Shown here piece by piece: positions 1 to 12,500 of a stretch of 64,000 nt of DNA; the stretch's first letter is position 1; every line of letters begins with the position of its first letter. Source of the stretch: Haematococcus lacustris (lineage: Eukaryota; Chlorophyta; Chlorophyceae; Chlamydomonadales; Haematococcaceae); the NCBI GenBank assembly GCA_030144725.1, contig JASKMD010000004.1, positions 5,057,853-5,121,852 on the forward strand, given 5' to 3'. Both the position numbers and the translations under genes were made by a program. The notes under the pieces were generated by a model that had not been told where the DNA came from, made no database searches, and was given only the letters and a program-made list of their open reading frames with translations.

Positions 1-175
1 CAGGCAGGTGGCTGGACAGGGACTGCAATGCAGCGCTGAACATGCAGCGCATTGGGGAGAGCAAGTGGCGGCCGCTGGAGCTGTGCTATTGTCCAGACCA
101 GGGAGCTCTGCCAGCCAAGGGCAAGGAGTACCCTGGCCTGGGCTACAAGCGGCTGCGAGACAAGCCACCCAAGGC

Positions 176-212
<37 letters not shown>

Positions 213-490
213 GCTGAGGCACAGTAGTGTGTGCCCCCCCCATCTGAGCTGTCATCAGCTCACAATCAGTGCATGTGTTTCATGCCAACTCTTCACATAG
301 CCCTCGTGGTCAGGCAATAGTGTAGGTGGTAGGCACTCATGCACCATGTCCATGTATATTGGGTATACTCCACACAGCACATTAACACCATTTGAGTCGG
401 GCCACTAGTGGTCCCTAGTATTCCCGCTAGTGGCCACTACTGGTCCGGCTCAAATGGAGGCCCTAGTGGGGGACAAGGGGGCTGTACACA
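1..490 (+). mobile_element. Fanzor-like element, family A copy 1: C-terminal end and 3' tail
   Basis: The window opens inside an open frame that reads GRWLDRDCNAALNMQRIGES and continues through the family A signature PAKGKEYPGLGYKRLRDK to a stop at 225-227. DRDxNAAxN is the RuvC-III motif of TnpB/Fanzor nucleases; the aspartate is a catalytic metal ligand in that family. The last residues are a glutamine run encoded by (CAG)n at about 177-210. The 3' tail (228 to about 490) resembles those of the copies at 4.3 and 13.4 kb and ends in an imperfect palindrome at 388-457. The 5' part of the element lies outside the window. The Fanzor assignment rests on motif order and no search was run. Confidence 0.72.
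388..457. repeat. Imperfect palindrome in the 3' tail of family A copy 1
   Basis: Arms of about 24 bases beginning ccatttgagtcgggccacta and ending tggtccggctcaaatgg are inverted relative to each other with a few mismatches. Related sequence recurs in opposite orientation at about 4326-4421 and 13348-13428, in each case at the 3' end of a family A copy. It could be an element terminus or a small foldback element inserted in an ancestor. Confidence 0.6.
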
Positions 491-1429
491 TCTCAAATTC
501 TTTCTCTTTACACATCAGGGGCCACAGACCCAGCTTGCCATTTATAACAATACAGCACTTTCCTTCCTTGTATTCATCAGGCATGTGTTACGCAACTATG
601 GAAACTACGGAAACGTTGTACCTTCCCCGCTTTCCACTTCTCCCTGATGTGTTTGGGAGGTAGTGCTATACAGTTCTTTAGCTGCGGCGAGGGGTTGTTA
701 GCATTCGCCCACCAGCTGCACTTAAGGTCGCCTTCTCCCACTGAACTATTTCTGCTGTCATGTCACACTGTCCTGAGTTGGTAAATTACTCTCCTTATAC
801 CCAATGCTACCCATGCACACTCCCTACCAACATTGCAACTGCCACTCAGTGGGCACCCCACAAGGTCTACACAAGGCACCAATACTGCCCATGCCAGCTC
901 ACCCACGTCAAATTAGCATTGCCAGGTCTCTACTTCCCATCCCTGAGGAACACCTGCCACATTGAGTGCCACACGTCTGTCCAGGTGGCATCTCACTGCC
1001 ACCATGCTCCCCTTTACTCCAGACAAGATTGACACATTTCTCTACCGCCCCTCACCATGCCGTACTACTACTAATGAACTGACGTCTTGCCACCCTCAGC
1101 CATTTGACCTTGCACCACAACCAACCCCACAGCCTCCGCAGCCACAGCCACAGAGCCATGCCCTTGCAACAGCAGGTGTCACCTGGTCACACTTGGAGCT
1201 GGGGCTGGATCTGGAGCTGTGGCTCAACGCCGCACAGTACCACAACCATCCTGCCCTGCCAAGTGCCCAGCAAGCCATGGCCATTGTGCCAGCAGGGAGT
1301 GAACACCTCATCCTCCCCTCCTGTCATCTGCAATCCCCTCCCGGCTGCTGTCCTTGGTGCTTCCCAGCAATACTACACCACCCCCCTGCTGTTCTCCTTC
1401 ACACAAGCCCCAGCTTCAACCCCTCCCAG
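491..1429. other. Region without a supported gene
   Basis: This lies between the tail of the Fanzor-like copy and the stop codon of the zinc-finger gene. It should contain that gene's 3' UTR nearest 1429. Open frames here are short or antisense to the zinc-finger exons and I recognise nothing in them. Confidence 0.5.
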
Positions 1430-3260
1430 TCACTGCACGCTGCAGTTCCCGCTGCCGTCCTGGCCCTGGCCGGTGGCCGGCTGAGCGCGCCGCCCTCCCG
1501 CCGCACTGCAGCGCTGCGCATGGCCCACCAGCAGCACTGCGTCCGTGAACTCCTGGCCACAGCCAGGGCAGCGGAACAGCTCCTGAGCGAGCAGTGGCAG
1601 GCCAGGGTGCAGCGGCAGCAGCAGCACCACGCCCTGGGTACGCGCCACCCCCTCCCAGCTGCTGGGGTGCACTGCTGCTGCTGGGGTGGCGGTGGTCCTG
1701 CCCTGCGCCCTGCACTGGGAGGGCGCCCAGCCGGCTGCCACTGGCGGCTGAGGGGTGCCACTCTTCCACGTGTTGGATGAGCCGGTCCACGCTGGCAAAG
1801 CGGGCGCTGCACTGTGGACACACCTCTGGCTGGGCTGCGGCTCCCACGGCTGCTGCTGCTGCTGGCAAGGGGGTGCTGGCAGGCAGCTGCTGAGGGCCGG
1901 CTGTGTTGGGGGAAGGGCGAGAACCCAGTAGAGGGTTGCTAACCTGCAGCCAGGCACAGGGCAGGGATGCCATGGCTGGCAGGGATGCCATGGCTGGCAG
2001 GGATGCCATGGCTGGCAGGGATGCCATGGCTGGCAGGCATGGTGGTCAGAGGATGACAAGGCCCGCACAGGGTGTCAGCAAATGGCTGCACACAGCGCAC
2101 TGCATATCTGGCAGCAACACGACATGCAGTGTGCAGAGATCAGGCAGCAGACAGGTAGGCAGGAGGTAGGCAGCAGGCAGGATGCAGCTCATGTGCAGCC
2201 ATGTGGCAAGGCAATGTGGTAGCCAGGTTCACATAGCCTGGTGATGTGCAGCTGCAAAGTACCAGTGCAGAAAACAAGCCTCAGCCAAGTCTTTTCTGCT
2301 CCCTGGGCGCAACCACCCTGTCTGATGTCGATGGCATGGCAGCATGCGGCAGGCTGCGGCAGCTGATAACGCCGCTCTGCTTTTGCACACATGGCAGCTG
2401 ACACCTCACCATGGTCTCTGATGTCAAGACTGCCTGACGGCCTTGCGCTTTGCTTCCACTCTGCTGTGCCTGCAGCATCTGCTTCCTTCGCTCTGCTGAC
2501 CCTTTCACAGTGTTGCCTGGATCTGAAGCTCCTAAGGCCGCTGCCACAGCTCCCTTCCCTGATCCCATGGCTGCAGCAGGGCTGCTGGCTGCTGGGAAGC
2601 GCAGGGCACTTTGCACCTGGCCAAGAAATCCACGCTGCCGAGCTGAAGCGACTGCAAGCTGCTTGGCCATGGCTGCAAGCAGCAAAACAGCACATTGTGT
2701 TATGTGCTGCATGACAGATGATTGGCACGAGGTAGTGCAGACCTGTCATGCTTACCTTGTGCTTCGTCGCAGCCATGATCGCAGGCATGCCGGTGTTTGA
2801 GGCAAACTCTCTGCTGGCAGAGCTTGCAGTGGTAGGTGTTGCTGGTTGCCAGCTTCTCCTTGCATCCATGCACAGGACACCTTGGCTTCTTGTGGACCTT
2901 GTTGTAGTTTTGAGGGTCGCAGCCTGACTTTGTGTGTTCTTCAAAGGCTATGTTGGCATCTCGCCCATTGAGCCGCACAGATTTTGCACACAGAGGGCAA
3001 ACAATGAGCTCTAACTGCTTCTCTCCTGCCTGCACCGCACCCATGCCATTGCATGGATTAGCTCACGCAGAGGAAGGCATAACGTTGCTGCCCACCTTCT
3101 CAGCATTGCTGCCCACCTTCTCGCAAGCATGGTTGCTGTAGGTCCGGTGCTGTAAGCAGAACACGCGCGAGCAGCAATCGCACTTGAAGGGCAGGAAATC
3201 ACGTTGCCCGCAATCTGGGACGCTGCAATGCTCGCCGATTGCCATGAGGTCGTCCCCCAT
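1430..3260 (-). CDS. AN1/C2H2 zinc-finger protein, SAP11/ZFAND2 type
   Basis: Proposed exons (minus strand) are 3260-3117, 3029-2756, 2642-2410, 1943-about 1716 and 1582-1430, giving about 343 residues. Exon 1 starts MGDDLMAIGEHC and encodes a first AN1 finger (CSVPDCGQRD...HRTYSNHAC). Exon 2 has the family spacer IVCPLCAKSVRL and a second AN1 finger (CPVHGCKEKL...CLKHRHACDHGC). The last two exons carry C2H2-like fingers, CPQCSARFASVDRLIQHVEE and CPGCGQEFTDAVLLVGHAQR. The order AN1-AN1-C2H2-C2H2 is that of plant SAP11/SAP13; animal ZFAND2 has the two AN1 fingers. Family members act in ubiquitin-proteasome stress responses, which is inferred here. Exons 1-3 join in phase. The donor of exon 4 is weak and uncertain. 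The start is 298 bases from the start of the divergent TBC1D31-like gene. Confidence 0.85.
1961..2037. repeat. 18-bp tandem repeat, about four copies
   Basis: Unit ggcagggatgccatggct repeated about four times. It lies in an intron of the zinc-finger gene, just upstream (in gene sense) of exon 4. Confidence 0.9.
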
Positions 3261-3557
3261 CGTGCTCAGGTCTAAGAGAAGATAGAGTTGAAGTGATAAG
3301 CGCACAAGGCCAAACACAGAGCTCGTAGTTAGGTGGTTGGTAGTTTCTCTGACCCGACGCGATGGCAGATACCAGGTTGCTACCCCAACCTTCATGCGCT
3401 TTGCGGGTCTGTAGTATGAAGTAGTGCGGAGTGCAGAGTGGCGTTGACCGTTGACTGCGACGTACACAGTGCGTGCCTGTGTATTTGAAGTGGAGTGCTG
3501 TACAACTCTAGCGGCGTTATTAGACCATGGTACGAGTTATGTGTAGCTTGTGTGTAC
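3261..3557. promoter_or_regulatory. Short shared upstream region of two divergent genes
   Basis: Fewer than 300 bases separate the start codons of the minus-strand zinc-finger gene and the plus-strand TBC1D31-like gene, so any promoters must be here or overlap. I see no convincing TATA box or other site. The role follows only from the layout. Confidence 0.4.
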
Positions 3558-6500
3558 ATGGAGCTGCCTGGACGTGCCTCTCGTGAATGGCAAGTGTTGC
3601 ATTTGCAGGCCTGTGTGACAGTGCTTGGCGAGAATGGGAAGATATGGCCAGTCAAGCCTGTGCCAGGTCCAACTGGCTTGCTACTGACGCTGAGCTCACC
3701 ATCAGCCACAACCAATGCAGAGATACGGCAGCTACAGTTCAGCACAGTGGCGTTTGACAGCCGTGGCAACCATGTAGCAGCAGTCGATTCCCGAGGCTCT
3801 GTGTACAGTTTCAACCTGGCTGGGAACCGTTATGTGAAGCTAGATCGAGTAGGCATGCTGGGCACTGCAGCACTGTACACAAACATTGGAGGCCAGCGCT
3901 GCCTCTTTATAGGCTTCCAGGTGAGTGCGCCCTAACCTCACCATGGACCGCACAACCTCTCAGCAGCATCCGTGTGCTGGTGTTTAACCTGTGGATCCCT
4001 CCTGGGTGTCCACCCTGCCACCACCGCCAGACCACCGCTGTTTGATGCCTGCAACACTGCTGCCCATGCACATGGGGCCATGCACATGGGGTCATCCCAC
4101 ACCTCCCACTGCAGCCCATGCTGAAGTGGCTGTACCTGCACAGGATGCGTCTATCAGGGCCTATGACGTCAGCAAGGGCACAGTGCTGGGCATCCTCAGG
4201 GAACACCGCAAGTGAGTATGAAGCGTAACAGCCCCCTTGTCCCTCACTGGGGCCATCAGGAGATGTGAAAGCTGCACATAGGAGATGTGCATAGATGTGT
4301 ACAGCCCCCTTGTCCCTCACTAGGGCCTCCATCTGAGCCAGACCAGTAGTGGCCACTAGCAGCCACTAGCGGGACAAGGGGGGCTGTACTAGGGACCACT
4401 AGTGGCCCGACTCAAATGGTGTTAATGGGCTGTGTGGAGTATACCCAATGCACACGGACATGGTGCACGAGTGCCTACCACCTACACTATTGCCTGACCG
4501 CGAGGGCTATGTGAAGAGTTGGCATGAGACACATGCACTGATTGTAAGCTGACGACGGCTCAAAAGGGGGTCCACACACTACTGTGCCTCAGCAGGTTGC
4601 TGCTACTGCTGCTGCTGGGCCTTGGGTGGCTTGTCTCGCAGCCGCTTGTAGCCCAGGCCAGGGTACTCCTTGCCCTTGGCTGGCAGAGCTCCCTGGTCTG
4701 GCCAGTAGCACAGCTCCAGTGGGCGCCACCTGATCTCCCCAATGCGCTGCATGTTCAGCGCTGCATTGCAGTCCCTGTCAAGCCACCTGCCTGGCTGTGG
4801 TGCTGGCTTGGCTTTGGCAGGCTTGCCCTTGGCCTTGCCTTTGCCCTTGGTGGGCTGGGTGGGCTCAGCTGCCTGCTCAGCCTGGGTGCGCTTGCTGCGC
4901 TTGGCTGGCGGGGAAGTGCTGGGCCCTGGCTCTGAGGCTGCTGGCTGTGTGGCTTCCTGGCTGCTGCATGGGGCCTGTGGGGGCTTGTGGGGGGCCACTA
5001 TTGAGCACCACATCAGGCCCTGCACTTGCTTAGCATGCCGCTGGCTCCAAGCTGGGCGCACCAACCGCTGGATGACCTGGCCTGCTACTTCAACAGCCAG
5101 TGCCATGTCTTCAACAGCGGCTAGTGTGAGGGAATGTGAGACAATGGAGCAGGAGCGGGTCCAAGCCCTGCATCCCCGCGCCCTGCCCTCGCAGCCCAGT
5201 CCAGCACATGGCGGTGCGAGCGTGCACGCATGAGCTGCTCACGACAGCCGTGGACGGGGCTGTGATCTGGGACATCAAGGTGGGAGGGCGTGCCATCATA
5301 CACAAGCATGTGAAACAAATCCTCCCTGTCTCCCAATGAGCATGCCTGTTGGCCTGGGCCTGTGGGACTGTAGCCGGGGTTCACAGGCATGCACAAACAT
5401 AAGGAGGGTCGACCACCCTCCCACTCCCACTTCCTGTGGTCATGGCTGCCTCATCACAGGGGCATCCAGGCAGGCCCCACTCATGTGCTGGGCGCGGTGC
5501 TAGTGGTGTTCCTCACCTCCTGCTGCTGACATGGGTTGACATGTGGTGGGACATGGGATGACAAGTGGATGTGCAACCACTGCACCTTGCCTGACCCCTC
5601 TTCACTAAACTCTGCTGGTGTGGATGTGGCGGGGCAGAAGCTGAGCCGGCGGCGGGCGCTGGGGAACGGCCCCTTTGGCCTGGTGCAGGCACAGTTCACA
5701 CCTGATGAGCAGTGCATAGTGGCGTTGTTCAAGGTGGGGCCTGAGCCAGCTGCCCTGGGACAGCTAGGCCATCATCATCATCATCATCTTCGTAGTAAAG
5801 ATCATCAACACTATCATCTTTGTACTAGATATCACCACAATTGTCATTATCAGCAGCAGCAGCATCATCATCATCAGCAGCAGCGTCATGATGTCCATAT
5901 CATAGATCATGAACACCATCATCATTGTCAGAGGCAAGGCCCGCTGTGCAACAACAGCACAACAACACTCCTTACAATACATCATCACAAATATCATGAA
6001 CATGTCATCGTCAAAATCAACATCGTCAGCATCGTCATCGCCACAAGCTGCGACCCACTATGACGCAGCACCTGTGCAGGATGGCTCGTTCTTCGTGTGG
6101 CATGCAGTCACCTCCCAGCTGTGCCGCCACTTCAAGCTGCTGGGCTCCAGCCAGCTCAGCCTGCTGCAGCACACCTTTGCCATCAGCCCTGACAGCCAGC
6201 TACTACTCGCAGCCGGCCTGCACCTGCCATTCCTGCTGCTCTACAGCTTGGTGAGGCTCCAGCCCCTAGGGGCAGCTGCTGTCACAGCCTGCTGGCAGCC
6301 CCTGCTGATCAGGGTCACCATCACCACAACACCAGCACCACCATGACCTCTGCCGCTACCAGCACCTCATCAAAGCTGAGACCCAGCGAACCAACGCCCA
6401 GGCTCGTTGTCCCAGACATGGCAGCCACATTTGCTGCGCCTTCCACATTCGCCCTCTATTGATAGCAGTCAGGGTGCAGTGGGTAAGGGTTAGGGTTAAC

Positions 6501-9500
6501 CCTAACCCTCACCCTAACCCCAACCCTAACCCATGCTCCCTCCTGGATCCGGCTGCCCTTGCTCAGACTTCTGGTCTTCAGCTCTGTGACCAGGGACAGA
6601 CCAGTGAGGCCCCTGAGCCAGGCTGTATGTGCTGCCCCTGTATGACGGCGGTGGCCTTTTCAAGTAACTTGGGTTTCCCGAGAGATTTATGGAGTGATGA
6701 TCATCCCACCATGGACAACAGGGGCGCTTGACGTCGCAGCCATGCGCATCGTTAAAGAACGATCCACGGTGACTCTGATCCAGTCCAGGGCCAGGGCTGC
6801 CTTGCAGACGTCTGGCAGCCTGATCCACGCCATCCTCCTGCCCACCACGCCTTGCGCCGGTGGAGCCACGCAGCTGCAGTTCCTACCGGACTCCTGCACC
6901 GCGGCCGTGTTGTGCAGGTTGGTGAGGGCAGCTTGGGTGGCTGGTCTGTTCTGGCCTGGGCTCAGCCTGCTGCCAGGCTAGGACTGGCTGCCACCTTCCC
7001 CTCTGTGTTTGCAAAGGCAGCCAACACCAGGATCACGGCCTTACTAGCCACCGCAGGTGTACTTCGCGATTGGGATGGGACCCTATGCCACCTACCACCC
7101 CTACCCTCACCACCATCATGGCTGGATCGCGATTGGGATGGGACCCTATGCCACCTGCCACCCCTACCCTCACCACCATTATGGCTGGAGGCCACCCTGT
7201 CTGGCGTCTCAGTGCCAGGCAGCCAAGTATGGCAAGCAGCTCAGGGTCGCTGTGACTGGGAGATGGTGGCAGGGTTCACAAGGCACTGACCTGATGGCCT
7301 TGATGTGCTGTGCAGCAATGGAGACGTGCGCTTCATCAATGTGCGGGAGGGTGCTGAGGTGGCTCACGTGCCCATCGCCCTCGCCTGCCACAAAGCCAGC
7401 TTCATGTTTGCTATGGATGGCCTGGCTAACCAGCTGGCGCTCCTTGCTGATGGCAAGGTAACTAATATCCCAGCCCCTGACAGCAGCACCCTTCTGCTGC
7501 TGCTACTGCTGCTGCTGCAGCGCCACATCTAGCTCCAGGGTCGCTGCAGGCCCCCTGCCCAGTCTTGACACCCCTATGAAGCCCTACCTGGCCTCACCAC
7601 CGCGCCCTACCCGCCTTGTGTTGCTGCAGTTGCTGATCTACGACCTGGCGGCTGTCAGGGCCAATGCCACCAAGGTGCTGCCCTTGCGGGTGGTGCAGCC
7701 CAAGGACGTGGACAGCGTGTATGCTGAGGTAAGCTCCCAATAGGTTGAGCTCAAACTTAGCCCTCAAAACTTAGCCCTCAGACTTAGCTCAAACTGACAT
7801 GGCTCAGGTTTATATCCTCAAATTTATAGCTTGACGTCACTGGGACACATGGCTCAAGTAGAAAAGTCTGTGTATTTTGTGCGCAAACTACTGGTCAAAG
7901 CTCGCTTTTCATAGTGCCAAATGAAAAGTTTTTCAAAGATGGTGTTGTAATACAAACGTTACGTACAGCGCTAAGTACTGACTCAAATCCCCTGTGGCGC
8001 CCTCTGGTGTGGCCCCCTGTGCTATGTCCTGCCCAGGTACCCATCCGTGGGCCCACCTCTGACCTGGAGGAGGACTTGTCTAAAGACCAGACCCCTCAGC
8101 AACTCAGGAAGCCCCTCCAGGCTGCAGGCAATGGGACAGAGACTGTGAAGCCAGCGAACCGTGGGCAGCAGCCGGCCTATCCTCTCCCATCCGCACATGA
8201 CCCAGATGCCAGCAACAGCCGGGAGGATGTGGCCTGCAGGGACGACAGGCAGCTGCGGCCAGTCACACATGTCACAGCTGCCAGGACGGCCAGCCCCTCG
8301 AACCATGCTGTGGCGAGAGTGCGGCCTGGGTCGGGAGTGGCCACGCTGGCAGCCACAGGGGGAGCGCAGCCGCTGGACAGGAAGCAGCTGCAGTGCCTGC
8401 TGCTGCAGTTTGGGGAGTACCCAGCTAAGCACCGCCTCAGCATCTGGTAGGCCTCAGACCCAGCAACCTCCACCATCACCATCATCATGACCACCATCAC
8501 CAGCAACATCATCATTGCCTAGCATCCGCAGCACCCCCGTGAACCGTTCCGCTCTTTCTCTTCTTCCTGGTGGTGGAGGCAGGCAACGCCCCAGGCTGGA
8601 ACCTATCCCTGCATGCGCGCCAGTTCTGCCGGAGTAGTCTTCTTCTTCGTCTTCCTTCTTGCTATAGGATCAATAGCCAATGCCAACAGCTTCAACAACG
8701 GTGCCATGGCTAGTGTGAGGGAATGTGAGACAGTGGATCAGGCCAGGGTATTGTACCAGCATTGTCTTCTTCTTCCTTCTTGCTATAGGATCAATAGCCA
8801 ATGCCATGTCCTCAACTAGCACACTGAGCAGCGGGTGCTATGCTTTGAGACGTCTGTGGCTTTTTAAGCAACTGAGGGCTGTCACGGCTCATTCTCACGC
8901 AGTGATTTCTCTAAGCAACACCCGTACCTCCCCTCACATTGCAGCAGGTCTCACTGCCACCACTATAGCCAGCTGCTGTACCCTCCCTTGGACCCAATGA
9001 CTCAATGTTCAGGCTTGCATGGCCAGACCTGGCGCATGTCAGTGGTGTGCTGCCTGCAGTGCAACAGGTGCTCTGCAGTGCTCCCTGCTCAGGGCTCAAG
9101 GGCTGCCGCTCACTGCTGTAAAATCCTGTGCTGTGCAGGGCATTCCTGCTCCAGCTGCCAGGCAACGCTCAAGCCTTCCAGGTTGGTGGGCACAGCCTGT
9201 TGTGACCTTAGCCAAGGAACTCAGCCCCATGAAGGAAGGCTTCTCCACCGTCTGGCCTGTCCACCACCCTTGACCAGCCAGGCCAGGCAAACAGGACCCG
9301 AGGCCTTAGTGGACCAGTCGGTTGGTACTACTGCTGCAACAGCTGCGGCAGCTGCCATGGTGGCTGCTGCTGCAACTGGTGGTGGCCAAAGGCAGGGACG
9401 GCAGCGGCAGCAAGGGGGGCAGGGGCGGCGAGGGCAGCAAGGGGGGCAGGGGCGGCAGGGGCGGCGGGGGCAGCAAGGGGGGCAGGGGCGGCTAGGGCAG

Positions 9501-12500
9501 CGAGGGGGGCAGGGGCGGCAGGGGCGGCGGGGGCAGCAAGGGGGGCAGGGGCGGCAGGGGCAGCAGGGGCGGCGGGGGCAGCAAATGGCTGGGCCTGAAG
9601 CCCCTTGGGTCAATCGGGGAAACATATACAGTTTCATCATCACTGCTACCATCACCAAGGCCACCATCATCGCCTACACCCTGTGGCATGGTGTCGGCAC
9701 ATGTGGCCTGGCTCGCAGACATTGGTCAACAAAGGCCGGCATGCAGCCTACGCCAACCTACATAAGCAAGTGCCGCTCTCCAGCCCAGCGCTGCTGTCCC
9801 GATTAGGCAATGCCCTGTCCCAGCTAGCGCATTGGTGCCCAGTCTTTGGTGAGTGCTGCACCCTGCTGTTACCCGCCTCCTGGCTCACCTGCCTGGCCAT
9901 ATCCTGCTTGATGACTGAGCTCTGCACTCGATGCTGCTGCACTCTATTGTGCTGCCTCCCTTCCACCCATTGAGGCCAACTGCCGGTGGAAGGTGGTCTT
10001 CGTGAACTGGCTTCCCCCTTGCTCCAGCTGCTGCCCCCAACCCCTGCCTTGTATCTTACCCCTCGAGAGAGGGACCACAACAGTACTGGAAGCTTAGAGG
10101 GCCTCAGTGCCTGAGCCTGATGCGTGCCGCCTAGTGTTGCTTAAGCCAAGGTGTACCACCACTGCTCCTGCTGCTGCAGCTTCTGCTCACGCTATGTCCT
10201 TGCATGTGTCTTGTCTTCACATCACGCCAAGCTCAGGTCCAGAACAAGTTATGTATGCACAACAGCCTTACCCTGCCATGTCCTAACCTGCCTGCCCTCC
10301 TTGCCTCTCCCTGCCGTGCACGCCCTCCCTCCCCCTCTGCCCCCACTGCCTGCTCCTGGTGTATGCAGCTGAGGCCGGGTTCATACCCGGGCTGGTGTTT
10401 CCCATCGTGAAGCTGCACGCTGCGGGGGGCACCTGCGCCACCAGCCCTGCCTGCTTCGAGATGCTGGCCACGCTGCTGACCAACTGGACCCCAGGTGTGG
10501 TGTGCAGCAGGCCTGTGCCCTGCATGACAGCACTGTGTTCACTGCATCGCGGCAGGCATGCTGGTGTAGGGCTGCTACTGGCCAGAGCAGGGAGCGCTGC
10601 CAGCCAAGGGCAAGGAGTATCCTGGCCTGGGCTACAAGCGGCTGCGAGACAAGCCTCCCAAGGCCCAGCAGCAGCAGCAGCAGCATCCTGCTGTGGCACA
10701 GTAGTATGTGGCCCCCCTTTGTTGAGCTGTCATCAGCTTACAATTAGTGCATGTTTTGTCATGCCAACTCTACGGTGTAGCCCTAACGGGTCAGGCAATG
10801 CTGCAGGTGGTAGGCGACCATGACCATGTGTATGCCATGTATAGGCCATGAGCATGCCATGTGATGGGAACTCCACACAGAAAAAACACTGTTTTGTAGT
10901 GGTCCACAATTAGTGTGTTCGATTGCAATGAAGGCTCAAGGTTGAGGGCCAAGGTGCTGGTTTAGGGCTGCATGGGACAAGCTGGGATTGGGCTAGAGAT
11001 GGAGCATAGGGCTGGGACAAGCTGGGAACGGGCTAGAGATGGGAGGTAGGCGTTGCGGCAGGCATGCTGGGTCACACCTCACGCAGCATGTCAGCCATCA
11101 CGTGACACGCATGCTGGGCCAAGCACACCACAGTAGCACTCAGCCCCTTGCCTGGCAGCGTGCGGCAATCAATGCGGCAGGCATTCACAGTCTCCTCTGG
11201 GTTGTGGTCAGCCTGGTTTCCCTCTTTGCCCAGGACCAAATTTCTCTTTCTCTCTTCAAGCAATGAAGAACATAAGTTGCTGGTAGGTGCAATGCTACCA
11301 ACACCTGCTGACCTCCATGGGCTCGGCTCCTCTGGGTCGTGGTCAAACCAGGGCAAGCTCAAGGGGCCGCTCACAACCCTATCCTGTGTCCTGTGTACTG
11401 TTTGTCCAGGCTGGTTTGAACACTTTCCTGAGCCCCCTCTGGGGATGCTGACCAAGCTGACCGCGCTGCTCACCTTCCATGACAATGAGCTGGTGCGTGG
11501 CGCATGGCGCATGGCTGGTGAATGTGGCGTCCCATGCATTATGATGGTTTGAGCTGATGACAGGGCCATCACTCTTGTGGTCATTCGGCCTTCATCCAAC
11601 CGCAGCCTACTACAACAGCAGGCTCATGGCATGCCCATGCCATCAGCATCACAGCTGCTTATCACAGGAAAGACCCACTCCTCAATCTGTGAAACCACCG
11701 TCATACCACAGCTGTCATGGACATACCGCTGCCTAAGCGCTACCAGCCCCAGCACCACACCCAAGGCACATCCTTGGCGCCGCCCCTTGCAGGAGCACCA
11801 TGCCCCACACCTTGCCTCAACCAGCAGCCCCTAGCCACGGTTTTGGTGGTGTGGCACTCTGCAGGTCACACATCTCCAAGCCATGGCGCCAGCTGGGCTG
11901 CCGGGCATCCTGTGGGTCATGTTGCAAGACCTGCTCAGCTCTGTGCTGGCACAGCCTGACTGGCTCAGGGTAAGGGCTGCACAGGGTGGGGCAGGGGAAT
12001 CTCCCCAGGGGAACAAGTCGTGGTTGCCTGAAGTGTCGTCAGGGTCAAGCGTAGGCATGTGTTGTGTAAGCATGTGTGCGGGTTCAGCACCTCCCTTACT
12101 GGCCTAGCGGGCAACACGAGGGCAGAACCAGGTCCCCCCATTAGGGGTGGTGTTTTGTTTGTGGGGAGGTATGTTCCCGTGCACATGGCATAGGCGCCTT
12201 GTACCTACACTATTGCCTGTGGTGTATGCAAATAGACAGCTGTCACAGTCCATGTTAACATTGATGGTAAGCTGTGCTGACCCAGGTCACGGGCCCTAGC
12301 CCTGGCCACAACACAGTGCTTACTTGCTGCAGGGCCTAATCTTAATGCTGGGCCCAACCCAGTCACTAATCTACAGCATGTGCTTGCATGATCTACTGAT
12401 TGACTGATCTACTGAAGTGATCAGTGGTCGGCTGGGATTGACCCTCCTGTGGTTTACCACACCCTATCTGCTATGGCTCTTGCTTGTGGCTGCAGCTGTG

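Noticed and set aside
1..227. A prokaryotic IS200/IS605 or IS607 element
   Set aside because: The TnpB-like motif is real, but there is no TnpA, the spacer and tail are eukaryotic in style, the copies are intronic, and the gene seems spliced; a Fanzor origin fits better.
962..1780. A 272-residue plus-strand open frame
   Set aside because: It is antisense to zinc-finger exons with good motifs and has low-complexity composition and no recognisable domain.
8988..9806. A 272-residue plus-strand open frame rich in Gly, Gln and Arg
   Set aside because: It reads through the G-rich array and intron sequence in the wrong frame relative to TBC exon 11.
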